NCBI GenBank assembly: GCA_018385415.1
Contig: JAHAZA010000024.1
Span: 1-46,816 of the forward strand
Reading direction: 5' to 3'
Source: Treponema sp.
GTDB taxonomy: Bacteria > Spirochaetota > Spirochaetia > Treponematales > Treponemataceae
DNA: 46,816 nucleotides
A program made the position numbers and the translations under genes. How positions within the stretch are numbered: the first letter of the stretch is position 1; every line of letters begins with the position of its first letter. Positions 35,116 through 43,380 of this stretch are shown one piece after another. Below the pieces are notes generated by a model. That model did not search any database. It had not been told where the DNA came from and was given only the letters and a program-made list of their open reading frames with translations.

Positions 35116-36470
35116 TATCTGTCGTCTCTAAGATTTATTTCCCTTGATAAACGACGACGGCATGCTGGTTTAGTAATATCATTTACATCAATTTCGCTGG
35201 AATTAGGATTATATCCACCATTCGAAGATGGCATTCCACGGCGATATGAAGATGCAAGTGCATCACCTAATGAGTGACCTTCTTTAGGTGTCTGAGGACG
35301 AGGAGGAATTGCTGACTGTGCTTCGCATGAAGGAGAAACCCCTGCTTCTGTAGCTGCAAAAATTGATGGTTTATTAGGAGAATCAAAAGAAGCAACATCT
35401 TTTTTTAATAATTCATCAAATTCATCTTCTGAGAAAACATTATCATTTACTTTCTTAACAGAAGAATTTTGAATTGAATTTGAAGATGAACTTCCTGTAA
35501 AGCCTGTTGCAATAACAGTAACAGAAACTTCGTCATCTGCCATTTCAGGATCAATTACATGACCAAAGTATACTTTGTGGAATGGATCTGCTGTTGCAGT
35601 AATAATATTTGAAATTTCTGTAACTTCATTAAGACGGAGGCTATCGCTGGCAGTAATATTAATAAGAAGTGTTTTTGCACCATCAATATTAATATCCTGA
35701 AGCAATGGATTATTAATTGCCTGATTAGCAGCATCTGCAGCACGATTTGCACCTTTTCCAAGGCCAATTCCAAGAAGTGCATCGCCCTGTCCTGCCATTG
35801 TTGCTCTGATATCTGCAAAGTCAGTATTGATTTCTCCAGAACTGATAATGATATTTGAAATACCTTTAATTGCCTGATTAAGAACATTATCAGCAAGGAG
35901 GTATGCATCACGCATTGTAATATCTTCTTTGTTTTTCAAAAGCTGTTCATTAGGAATTACAATAAGGGAATCTACGTTTTCACGAAGTTTTTCAATTCCT
36001 TCAAGGGCATAATTCATGCGGGCTGGACCTTCAAAACTAAAAGGTGTTGTAACAATACCAACTGTAAGGCAGCCTAATTCTTTTGCAATTGAAGCAACAA
36101 CAGGAGCGCTACCAGTTCCAGTTCCACCACCCATTCCGGCAGTGATAAATACCATATCAGCACCTGTCAATGAATTTTTGATAGTTTCACGATCTTCTTC
36201 AGCAGCTTTGCATCCAACTTCCGGATTACCACCTGCACCGAGACCACCTGTAAGTTTCTGTCCGATTGGGATTCTTACTGGAGCTGTTGATTTATTCAAA
36301 GCCTGTAAGTCAGTATTAATAACCATAAACTCAACGTGTTCAACACCTTCTGAAAGCATACGGTTAATTGCGTTTGAACCACCGCCACCACAACCAATAG
36401 CAACCAAAACTGCTGGTGTAGGTTTTGCAAGTTCACCACTTACTGTATTTACAACTTCATGTTCCATCAT
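35115..36470 (-). CDS. ftsZ: cell division protein FtsZ
   Basis: Tubulin-like GTPase that forms the division ring, 451 aa from the ATG at 36470. That ATG has GGAGG at ideal spacing; a longer reading frame from a TTG at 36503 is less likely. The GTP-binding signature GGGTGTG is at 114-120, with AIGCGGGGSNAINRM before it and an NxxSLIVIPNEQL segment after. The C-terminal linker (about 330-425) is Ser/Pro-rich. The usual tail peptide (DIPAFLRR-like), which contacts FtsA and other partners, is replaced by NDITKPACRRRLS followed by a charged end. It follows ftsA after 65 nt and overlaps xerD. Confidence 0.98.
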   Translation of the reverse strand: MMEHEVVNTVSGELAKPTPAVLVAIGCGGGGSNAINRMLSEGVEHVEFMVINTDLQALNKSTAPVRIPIGQKLTGGLGAGGNPEVGCKAAEEDRETIKNSLTGADMVFITAGMGGGTGTGSAPVVASIAKELGCLTVGIVTTPFSFEGPARMNYALEGIEKLRENVDSLIVIPNEQLLKNKEDITMRDAYLLADNVLNQAIKGISNIIISSGEINTDFADIRATMAGQGDALLGIGLGKGANRAADAANQAINNPLLQDINIDGAKTLLINITASDSLRLNEVTEISNIITATADPFHKVYFGHVIDPEMADDEVSVTVIATGFTGSSSSNSIQNSSVKKVNDNVFSEDEFDELLKKDVASFDSPNKPSIFAATEAGVSPSCEAQSAIPPRPQTPKEGHSLGDALASSYRRGMPSSNGGYNPNSSEIDVNDITKPACRRRLSREINLRDDR

Positions 36471-36535
36471 TTTATTCCTCCCAAACCCAATAGCTTTTAG
36501 CAATTTCCCCTATTGCAAAAACTTAGAACAATTGT

Positions 36536-37777
36536 TTAAAAAATCTGTTTAAATATTCGTTTTAAGAATCCTTCTTTACTGCCTTTTGAAGACATGCCTT
36601 TTCTTGATGCATTATCCGAAATACCAGAATACTTTTTCTGAGATTGAATAAGCCCTATTACTGTTGCATATTCAGGTTTCTTGTATTCATCACTTCTTCC
36701 ACCAAGATTTTCAGGATTTCCTGGTCTTACAGCTGATGTTCCGAACACATACTGAGCAAGTTCAACAACACCAGGCATTTGTGCTCCACCACCTGTAAGA
36801 ATAATATTTCCATCAAGACGACGCAAGTCTGTCTTGTGAACAATTTCATTTCTAACCATTGCAAAAATTTCTTCAACTCGTGGCTGAATAATATCACAAA
36901 GGTCCACTTGAGTCGCCATTTCTGGTGGTCTTCCACCAACTCCAGGAATAGGAACTTCATAATTTGTCTGAAGAGCTTCTTCAAAACAGCAGCCTGATTC
37001 CAGCTTAATTTTTTCTGCTACCGCAAATGGGATTCCCAATTCCATAGAAATATCACTTGTAACAAAATTCTGACCAACAGGAATTGAAAGACTGCAAACT
37101 GATGCACCATCATTCAATACAAGAACATCAGTTGTACCAGCACCCAGATCAATAATAATCGATCCCATATCAAGTTCATCTTCATGCGCAACTGCCTGAA
37201 CCTGTGCAAGAGTCTTTAACCAGACTTTATCCAGTTCATAACCTGCTCTGTTAATACATGAAGTAACATTCTGAATTGAAGTTTTAGATGCAGTTACAAT
37301 ATGTACATCTGTTTCAAGACGAACACCCATCATATCGATAGGATCTTTAATTCCACCTATTCCATCAACTATAAAGTCTCTTGGAATAACATGCAAAAAA
37401 TCTCTATCTAAAGGAATTAATGTTGCACAAGCAGAATCAAGAGCATTATCCTTGTCCTGCTGTGTAATTTCACGAGCACGATGATTTTTATTTGCTACAG
37501 CTGCAAGTCCATGTGAATTATAACTTTCAATCTGTGAACCACCGATTCCTGTTACACAGGAAAAAACCTCAAGGCCGGCATTCTGTTCCGCAGCTTCAAC
37601 AGCATCTTTAATAGCTGTAATTGCAGCTTCAATATTTATAATAGTTCCATTGCGTACACCATTAGAAGGTCTGGTTGCAAGCCCTACAATCTGAACTTTA
37701 TCATCTTCAGTTACTTCACCAATAGCAACACGAATATTGCTTGTGCCAATATCAAGGCCGACAATTACATCAGTCAA
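36536..37777 (-). CDS. ftsA: cell division protein FtsA
   Basis: Actin-like membrane-associated protein of 413 aa that tethers FtsZ. I choose a TTG start at 37777 because GGGAGGAG lies at the right distance before it and the product then begins TDVIVGLDIGTSNIRVAIGE, the normal FtsA N-terminus; in-frame ATGs at 37828 and 37795 add unconserved residues that overlap ftsQ. ATP-binding phosphate motifs IIDLGAGTTDVLV and ILTGGGAQMPG are present. The end GFLKRIFKQIF is the amphipathic membrane-targeting helix. The TTG start overlaps the end of ftsQ, so it is coupled to it. Confidence 0.95.
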   Translation of the reverse strand: MTDVIVGLDIGTSNIRVAIGEVTEDDKVQIVGLATRPSNGVRNGTIINIEAAITAIKDAVEAAEQNAGLEVFSCVTGIGGSQIESYNSHGLAAVANKNHRAREITQQDKDNALDSACATLIPLDRDFLHVIPRDFIVDGIGGIKDPIDMMGVRLETDVHIVTASKTSIQNVTSCINRAGYELDKVWLKTLAQVQAVAHEDELDMGSIIIDLGAGTTDVLVLNDGASVCSLSIPVGQNFVTSDISMELGIPFAVAEKIKLESGCCFEEALQTNYEVPIPGVGGRPPEMATQVDLCDIIQPRVEEIFAMVRNEIVHKTDLRRLDGNIILTGGGAQMPGVVELAQYVFGTSAVRPGNPENLGGRSDEYKKPEYATVIGLIQSQKKYSGISDNASRKGMSSKGSKEGFLKRIFKQIF

Positions 37778-38627
37778 GATTCTCTCCTCCCACATCCTTA
37801 CTAACGGCAGTCCTATATGATACAGCATCGTATCTTAAATCAATTTCAGTAACATCTGGTTCAAGACTGTTTACAACGTCAAGAACAACCATCATAAACT
37901 GCAATGATTCCTCGTTAAGGGAACGACCTGTCAAAACTCTGATTTTTGAATTTACAGGAATAAGCATCAGTTCATAATTTCCGTAAGTTTTTGGAACAAC
38001 ACAAATTTCAGAAATTGCTGCAAAATACTTCTGAGGAAGAACCTGAATTTTTGCAATCTGTTCAATAAGAACACGATATTTAGCAGGAATTCTCATTCCT
38101 TCTGCAAGATGTTCAACAGGAATTCCAGAGATAATTGGAACTGAACCGTCTTCTGCCACATTACCGCTTGTATTTGAGAATAATACACCATTTTTATCAA
38201 TTTGAATAGGTACTGTGCGGCCATTATCGTTTACAAACATCATTGCAACGCTTTCACGTTCAGTGATAGAAATTTTTATTTTATCCGGGAAAGATTTTTC
38301 GATGTTTACACTGTCAATTCCGGAAACAGCAGAAAGTCTCGAAGCAGCTCCTTCTGTGTCAAATGTAAACCAGTTATTTACAGGAAGCTCTGCAAGTAAA
38401 CTCATCAATTGTTCTGTAGAATAATTACTGTTTCCTGAGAATACGATTTTTGGTTCTCCCATACTTGGATGAACTACTTTTAAAAGAAAAAGCTCTGCAA
38501 GAAGTACTGCTACAAGTGCAATTACAAGAATCTTAATCCACTTGAAAAACTTAGCATCTTTTTCCTTTTTGTATTTTTCGCTTACCTCATATTGTTCAAA
38601 TTCTGCAAGTAAACTTAAATCACTCAT
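37770..38627 (-). CDS. ftsQ: cell division protein FtsQ/DivIB
   Basis: Bitopic divisome protein of 285 aa. A cytoplasmic N-terminus of about 30 residues is followed by one transmembrane helix (ILVIALVAVLLAELFLL, about 32-48), a POTRA domain (IVFSGNSNYSTEQLMSLL... SVNIEKSFPDKIKISITERESVAM) and an FtsQ-type beta domain. It recruits FtsL and FtsB partners to the septum in other bacteria. Its ATG overlaps the ftsW stop codon (ATGA), and its end overlaps the ftsA start. Confidence 0.93.
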   Translation of the reverse strand: MSDLSLLAEFEQYEVSEKYKKEKDAKFFKWIKILVIALVAVLLAELFLLKVVHPSMGEPKIVFSGNSNYSTEQLMSLLAELPVNNWFTFDTEGAASRLSAVSGIDSVNIEKSFPDKIKISITERESVAMMFVNDNGRTVPIQIDKNGVLFSNTSGNVAEDGSVPIISGIPVEHLAEGMRIPAKYRVLIEQIAKIQVLPQKYFAAISEICVVPKTYGNYELMLIPVNSKIRVLTGRSLNEESLQFMMVVLDVVNSLEPDVTEIDLRYDAVSYRTAVSKDVGGENLD

Positions 38628-39847
38628 TCCCCTTTCCTACCTGTAAAAAAACTGACATCAAGATCTTCGTAATTAGTACTCTGATTCTGAGCAGCAGACT
38701 TTTCTGAATATAATGTGTCCGAATCACATTTTGATGCATTAATAATAAATCCACACATACAAAGTGTTACAATAATTGATGAACCACCACTTGAGAAAAA
38801 TGGAAGTGGGATACCTGTTGTTGGGAGAGCACCAGATACGACACCAACATTCACCAGCGACTGTAAGAAAATGCATGCAGCGCAACCGAAAGTTCCATAT
38901 GCTGAAAAACGATCAGGACACTTCAATGCAATTCTAATTGCCTTATATGTAAAAAAGATTAAAAGTACAAAATATAAAATAACTCCAATATACCCCATTG
39001 CTTCTGTCCAGCCGGCAAAAATATAGTCAGACTGAACTTCCGGGATTTTATTAAGCTTTTCCAGTCCCTCTCCAATTCCCTGTCCCCAGAAACCACCTGT
39101 AGTAATTGCACGTTTTGATGCAATTATCTGATAATTCAAGGAATCTGCAAATCTGTCAGGATTAATAAAACCTGCAATACGATTTACACGATACTGTTCT
39201 GTAAGTATAAGAAGTATAGTAGCAGGAACAGCCAGAATACAGAAAGGAAGAAGCCACAGCATTTTTGCATCAGCTATATAGAACATTAAAAGTCCTATTA
39301 CCAGAATAAACATTCCTGTTGAAAAATCCTTTTGTCCAAATACAAGAGCAACACATAATGAAAGTGAAACTACTGCAGGACTTACAGTTTTATCTTCAGC
39401 AAGATCATCCTTTCTGCAATATTTATCAAAGTAATTTGCCAAAAACAAAATTACTGCAAATTTTAACAATTCAGATGGCTGAAATGAGAAGAATGGCATT
39501 TTAATCCATCTGTATGCATTATGACCCTCAACTCTTATTCCAGGAATAAATGTCATAACACAAAGTAAAAGAGTAATTCCTGAAAATGCAGGAAGAAATT
39601 TTCTCTGTTTGTTAAGTGGGAATATTGCAAAAAACAGAAGGCCTGCAAAACCAACCAGACTTGCAATAAGCTGACGTTTAAGAAAATACATGGAATCATT
39701 CATGATTTTCTGTCCTGAAGCACTGGAACATACAAACAAAGTAAATATTCCAATTCCCCACATAAGAATTACTGAGATAATAAAACTGGTGTCACTCTTT
39801 CTGTAAATTTCAGAAGAGCGCTCTGGAATAAAATTCAACTCTGCCAT
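38624..39847 (-). CDS. ftsW: SEDS peptidoglycan glycosyltransferase FtsW
   Basis: Septal peptidoglycan polymerase of 407 aa with about ten transmembrane helices. SEDS signatures are visible: the long periplasmic-loop region with RIAGFINPDRFADSLNYQ, SKRAITTGGFWGQGIGEG, VQSDYIFAGWTEAMGYIG, and ALPTTGIPLPFFSSGGSSI near the C-terminus. It works with a class B penicillin-binding protein (FtsI), which is not encoded in this cluster. It lies 7 nt downstream of murF. Confidence 0.95.
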   Translation of the reverse strand: MAELNFIPERSSEIYRKSDTSFIISVILMWGIGIFTLFVCSSASGQKIMNDSMYFLKRQLIASLVGFAGLLFFAIFPLNKQRKFLPAFSGITLLLCVMTFIPGIRVEGHNAYRWIKMPFFSFQPSELLKFAVILFLANYFDKYCRKDDLAEDKTVSPAVVSLSLCVALVFGQKDFSTGMFILVIGLLMFYIADAKMLWLLPFCILAVPATILLILTEQYRVNRIAGFINPDRFADSLNYQIIASKRAITTGGFWGQGIGEGLEKLNKIPEVQSDYIFAGWTEAMGYIGVILYFVLLIFFTYKAIRIALKCPDRFSAYGTFGCAACIFLQSLVNVGVVSGALPTTGIPLPFFSSGGSSIIVTLCMCGFIINASKCDSDTLYSEKSAAQNQSTNYEDLDVSFFTGRKGE

Positions 39848-39854
39848 TTTATTC

Positions 39855-41336
39855 TTACTTCTCTTCTTTATTTTCGATTACTTCCTCAAGAATCTTTTCA
39901 AGATGCATTCCGTGTGAAGCTTTTACAAAAATGAAATCATCGTCCTTAAGATAATTCAAAAGACCTGATGTTAATTTTTTAAGATTATCTTCTTCAAGGT
40001 CAGAATAATATTCGAGATTATGACAACCACCAAGCTTTGCAGCATTAGCAGCATTTTCCATATCGCGTCCTGCAAAAATCAACAGGTCAGGTTTTGCAAC
40101 AACAGCGGCGGCTCCTACTCTTGTATGAGCATTTACAGATTCTGTTCCTAACTCAAACATATCACCAAGAATAAATATTTTTCGCCCCTTAACCTGAAGA
40201 CCAGCACACATTTCCAAAGCACTTTCCATTGAATCCGGATTTGCATTGTAGCAGTCTTCTAGTACTGTGATTTTTTTCTGAATACCTTTACTGTCTTTTT
40301 TAGTAACTGCAACCTTTACACTGCTTCTTCCTTCTGGTGGCTTTAATGTATTAATTCCCTGAGCAATCTGTTCTGCACTAATTCCAAGTGCTTTTGCCAT
40401 AGCAATAACACTAAGTGCATTAAGATAATTATAGCTTCCAGGAATTTTTAAAATACATTCAATTCCATCAATGCTGAATTTTGTTCCGTTAACACCAAGA
40501 TCTTCAATAAATTTTACACCACTTTCTGCTTCTGGAATATCAGCACCAAAGTAAACAACTTTTCCTTCAACACCTTTAGCAAGGAATCTTGCATAATCAT
40601 CTTTAATATGAATAACTGCAAAACCATCTCGTTTGATGTATTTAAAAATCTTTTTCTTTTCTGCAGCAATATTATCACGGCTACCTAAGATACCGATATG
40701 AGCAGTTCCAATATTTGTAATAATTGCATTGGCAGGTTTAAATACCTTTGCTATTTCACCAATTTCATTTTCACGATTCATTCCCATTTCAAAAAGGGCT
40801 GCTTCATGTTCTTTACGAATATTGAATACAGACAAAGGAAGACCTGTTTCAGAATTGAAGTTTCCAACTGTGGCAATAAGGTTATATTTCTGTCTGAGAA
40901 TATTTGCCATAATTTCTTTGGTTGTAGTTTTTCCACTAGAACCAGTAATTGCAATTTTTACAAGATGCGGAAATTTTGTTACATAAACGCGTGCAGCATC
41001 CTGTAAAGCATGAAGATTATTATTAACAACGACAAATGTAACCTTAGGATTTTCACTTGCAAGAGACATATACTTTCTTTCATCTTCTTCATAAATACTT
41101 TTTGTTACAAAAATAACAGAAGCACCTTTTTCAATTGCCTGTGGAATATATTTGTGGCCATCCTGAAATTCACCAATAAGAGGAACAAACAAAGCTCCAG
41201 GAACAACCTGGCGACTGTCAATTGCCACAGATGTAAAAGAAAAGTTTTTAATATTTTCCGCAAGGCCGACAATTTTACCGTGTACAGCATTTTTGAGTTC
41301 TTTAATTGTTAATAAACTTTCCTGCATCTGTTCCAT
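39855..41336 (-). CDS. murF: UDP-MurNAc-tripeptide--D-alanyl-D-alanine ligase
   Basis: Cytoplasmic ATP-dependent ligase of 493 aa completing the muropeptide stem. Mur ligase domains are complete: the uridine-binding N-terminal domain (SFTSVAIDSRQVVPGALFVP), the ATP-binding ITGSSGKTTTKEIMANIL near 127-145, FEMGMNRENEIGEIA, and the C-terminal DCYNANPDSMESALEM. It lies between ftsL and ftsW. A second in-frame ATG three codons downstream (41327) could be the true start. Confidence 0.97.
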   Translation of the reverse strand: MEQMQESLLTIKELKNAVHGKIVGLAENIKNFSFTSVAIDSRQVVPGALFVPLIGEFQDGHKYIPQAIEKGASVIFVTKSIYEEDERKYMSLASENPKVTFVVVNNNLHALQDAARVYVTKFPHLVKIAITGSSGKTTTKEIMANILRQKYNLIATVGNFNSETGLPLSVFNIRKEHEAALFEMGMNRENEIGEIAKVFKPANAIITNIGTAHIGILGSRDNIAAEKKKIFKYIKRDGFAVIHIKDDYARFLAKGVEGKVVYFGADIPEAESGVKFIEDLGVNGTKFSIDGIECILKIPGSYNYLNALSVIAMAKALGISAEQIAQGINTLKPPEGRSSVKVAVTKKDSKGIQKKITVLEDCYNANPDSMESALEMCAGLQVKGRKIFILGDMFELGTESVNAHTRVGAAAVVAKPDLLIFAGRDMENAANAAKLGGCHNLEYYSDLEEDNLKKLTSGLLNYLKDDDFIFVKASHGMHLEKILEEVIENKEEK

Positions 41337-41350
41337 TTTATATAACCACT

Positions 41351-41692
41351 TTATTTGCTTTCACTTTTCTTATTCATTTCAACACGAACAATTTCTTCTG
41401 TTTCAGCCTTATGCATGTCAAGTTCATTTTCTGCAATATTACCAATTCTCTGTGCACTTGAAAGCAGGCTGATATCTGTTATTAATTTTTTATTTTCCTC
41501 TACAAGCTTAATCTGTTTTTTTTCAAGTTCCTCAACTTCACGCTGTATTTTCATATAACGTTCAGCCTGAATTGCATTTAAAATCAAAAGACCTGGAATC
41601 ATTATAGCAATAACAATATAGAAAATAGTCTTAAACCCATTTTTTACAGAAGCTGATTTAAATACTTTTTTAACTTTTGTATTGTCTGACAT
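41351..41692 (-). CDS. ftsL: FtsL-like divisome protein
   Basis: Small bitopic protein of 113 aa: a basic cytoplasmic segment, one transmembrane helix (about 22-42, IFYIVIAIMIPGLLILNAI) and a periplasmic leucine-zipper-like coiled coil (QREVEELEKKQIKLVEENKKL). The segment SSAQRIGNIAENELDMHKAETEEIVRV matches the typical end of FtsL. Sequence conservation is low, so the name rests on topology and its position between rsmH and murF. GGAG precedes the ATG. Confidence 0.85.
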   Translation of the reverse strand: MSDNTKVKKVFKSASVKNGFKTIFYIVIAIMIPGLLILNAIQAERYMKIQREVEELEKKQIKLVEENKKLITDISLLSSAQRIGNIAENELDMHKAETEEIVRVEMNKKSESK

Positions 41693-41769
41693 TCTCCCAC
41701 TCCTTTGTTTTAAAGAGTATGAAATTTCCCCACTTTCCTACCCCTCAGATGCATGCATTAAAGAATAAG

Positions 41770-42753
41770 CTAGATGCTTACATCTCTTAAATGCAATTGT
41801 CCTGCATCCTTTATTTTTCTAACCACCCTAAGTTTAGCGCTGCGTGATGGTGAATTAATCTTTACTTCATCTTCTGTTGGTCCAACCGGCTTTCTTGTAA
41901 TAATTTCAGCACAAGGTGTACCGCCACATTTACATGTTGGATACTCTTGAGGGCAGACACATTCTTTTCCAAGATTTCTGAAAAAGTTCTTTACGATTCT
42001 GTCTTCAAGGGAATGGAAAGTTATTACTCCCATTTTTCCACCTGGTTTTAAGCAATTAAATGCATCAAACAATGCTTTTGGAAGATGTCCAAGCTCATCG
42101 TTTACTGCAATTCTAATTGCCTGAAAAGTCCTCGTTGCTGGATGAATTGGCCCATGACGATACTTTTCTGGAACGCAGTCATAAATTATGTCAGCCAGTG
42201 CCTTTGACGAAGAAATCTCTCCACCTGCACGCTCATTCACAATCGCAGACGCGATTTTCCTGCTTAACTTCTCTTCTCCATAGAGAAAAATAAGATCAGC
42301 AAGACGTTTTTCCGGATAAGTGTTTACAATTTCATAAGCAGACACTGTTCCGTTTTCGTTCAAACGCATATCTAATGGCTCATCATAACGGAAAGAAAAA
42401 CCGCGGTTTGACTTTTCATAATGAAAAACCGAAATTCCTAAATCAAACAAAATCAAATCAGGCTTAACAAAATCCGATGGATAGTTAGCATAAAAATCAT
42501 TGAACCATCCGTTAAAGAATTTTGCACGTTCACCATAAACGCTTAAACGTTCTTTAGCCCTGGCCTGAATTGTAGAATCTGCATCAAGTCCGCAGATTTT
42601 AAGACCTGGAAATTTTTTTAAAAAAGCATTTGTGTGACCTCCTTCTCCCAAAGTTGAATCAATCATAAATGCATCATTTTCAAAAGGTTCCCCAACTGGA
42701 CTCAAATATTTGAGACACTCATTCAGTAAAACCGGTGTATGAACAATTTCCAA
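41770..42753 (-). CDS. rsmH: 16S rRNA (cytosine-1402-N4)-methyltransferase
   Basis: SAM-dependent methyltransferase of 327 aa (formerly MraW) modifying the ribosomal P site. HTPVLLNECLKYL at the N-terminus, SAM motif DSTLGEGGHTNAFL (about 32-45), GLDADSTIQARA, the substrate motif PDLILFDLGIS and the C-terminal TFHSLEDRIVKNFF followed by the Cys motif PTCKCGG and RSAKLRVVRK are all present. It lies 11 nt after mraZ. Confidence 0.98.
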   Translation of the reverse strand: MEIVHTPVLLNECLKYLSPVGEPFENDAFMIDSTLGEGGHTNAFLKKFPGLKICGLDADSTIQARAKERLSVYGERAKFFNGWFNDFYANYPSDFVKPDLILFDLGISVFHYEKSNRGFSFRYDEPLDMRLNENGTVSAYEIVNTYPEKRLADLIFLYGEEKLSRKIASAIVNERAGGEISSSKALADIIYDCVPEKYRHGPIHPATRTFQAIRIAVNDELGHLPKALFDAFNCLKPGGKMGVITFHSLEDRIVKNFFRNLGKECVCPQEYPTCKCGGTPCAEIITRKPVGPTEDEVKINSPSRSAKLRVVRKIKDAGQLHLRDVSI

Positions 42754-42764
42754 AACTTACGACC

Positions 42765-43208
42765 TTAAAACTTAATAGCATTAAGCCCTTCTGCAGCATC
42801 AAGGAATGAACTTTCAGTTTCAGCAAGATATTTTTCATAAGCTTCTGAATCCCAAAGTTCAATGTACTTATCAATGCCTAAAAGTACACAATCCTTTGTT
42901 AAGCCTGCATATTCTCTCAAGCTCTGTGGAATTGAAAGGCGTCCAGATTTATCAAATTCAACCTCCTGAGCTGGTGCAATTAAACGTCTTAAAACAAGAC
43001 GGTTCTTTGCATCAAATGGAGATGCTGATTCCATAAGCTTTGTAGAAAGGTTTTTCCACTCTTCTGGAGTAAAAAGCCATAAACAATGGTCTAAAGCTTG
43101 TGTAACGATAAGAGTAGTTTCATTCAATTCCTGACGAAGCTTAACAGGAAACGAAATTCTGCCTTTTTCATCAAGGGTGTTATTGTACTCACCAGTTAAC
43201 AACTCCAT
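42765..43208 (-). CDS. mraZ: transcriptional regulator MraZ
   Basis: DNA-binding protein of 147 aa that represses the dcw operon in E. coli. The start is the ATG at 43208 (MELLTGEYNNTLDEKGRISFP); a TTG at 43235 lies inside the operator. Two tandem AbrB-like swapped-hairpin repeats are seen: EYNNTLDEKGRISFPVKLR (about 7-25) and VEFDKSGRLSIPQSLREYAGL (about 84-104), each with the DxxGR motif. Four GTGGG/T boxes with a 10-nt period end right at its start codon, which strongly suggests autoregulation. It is the first gene of the long minus-strand run. Confidence 0.97.
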   Translation of the reverse strand: MELLTGEYNNTLDEKGRISFPVKLRQELNETTLIVTQALDHCLWLFTPEEWKNLSTKLMESASPFDAKNRLVLRRLIAPAQEVEFDKSGRLSIPQSLREYAGLTKDCVLLGIDKYIELWDSEAYEKYLAETESSFLDAAEGLNAIKF

Positions 43209-43243
43209 ACCACTATTTACCACTTTTTCCCACAATTTCCCAC
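43209..43243 (-). promoter_or_regulatory. MraZ operator: four GTGG(G/T) boxes, 10-nt period
   Basis: On the minus strand GTGGG begins at 43243 and 43233 and GTGGT at 43223 and 43213, each box exactly 10 nt from the next and followed by an A/T-rich pentamer. This is the TGGGN-N5 direct-repeat pattern bound by MraZ. The last box abuts the mraZ ATG and replaces the ribosome binding site. A fifth isolated GTGGT (43280-43284) overlaps the start of the -35 box. Confidence 0.85.
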
Positions 43244-43252
43244 TTAACTATC

Positions 43253-43280
43253 ATTTTATCAAAGAAATTCATAAAGTCAA
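43253..43280 (-). promoter_or_regulatory. promoter of the mraZ-dcw operon
   Basis: Minus strand: TTGACT (43275-43280), a 16-nt spacer and TAAAAT (43253-43258). The predicted start is near 43246, immediately ahead of the four MraZ boxes, so bound MraZ would block initiation or early elongation. Confidence 0.75.
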
Positions 43281-43327
43281 CCACTTTTTTTACCGATAAT
43301 AGTTAGAATGAATTTTTTTTCAAAAAA

Positions 43328-43369
43328 ATACTTTAAAGATGTAAAGTATAAATTTTAAAAGTACTTTAC
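43328..43369. repeat. TACTTTA repeats upstream of the EIQT-motif gene
   Basis: ATACTTTA (43328-43335) and TAAAGTAT (43342-43349) form an inverted repeat with a 6-nt spacer. A third copy, TACTTTAC (43362-43369), pairs with GTAAAGTA (43341-43348). The two direct copies are 33 nt apart, about three helical turns. A -10-like TATAAA (43347-43352) overlaps the second copy. It looks like an operator for the gene at 43381. Confidence 0.5.
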
Positions 43370-43380
43370 AAAATTTCCCA

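Noticed and set aside
41693..41769. Additional GTGGG-like boxes between rsmH and ftsL
   Set aside because: Two or three isolated copies without the 10-nt period; probably chance or ribosome binding sites.
43209..43235. N-terminal extension of MraZ from a TTG codon
   Set aside because: The extra residues are encoded by the operator repeats themselves and are absent from MraZ proteins.
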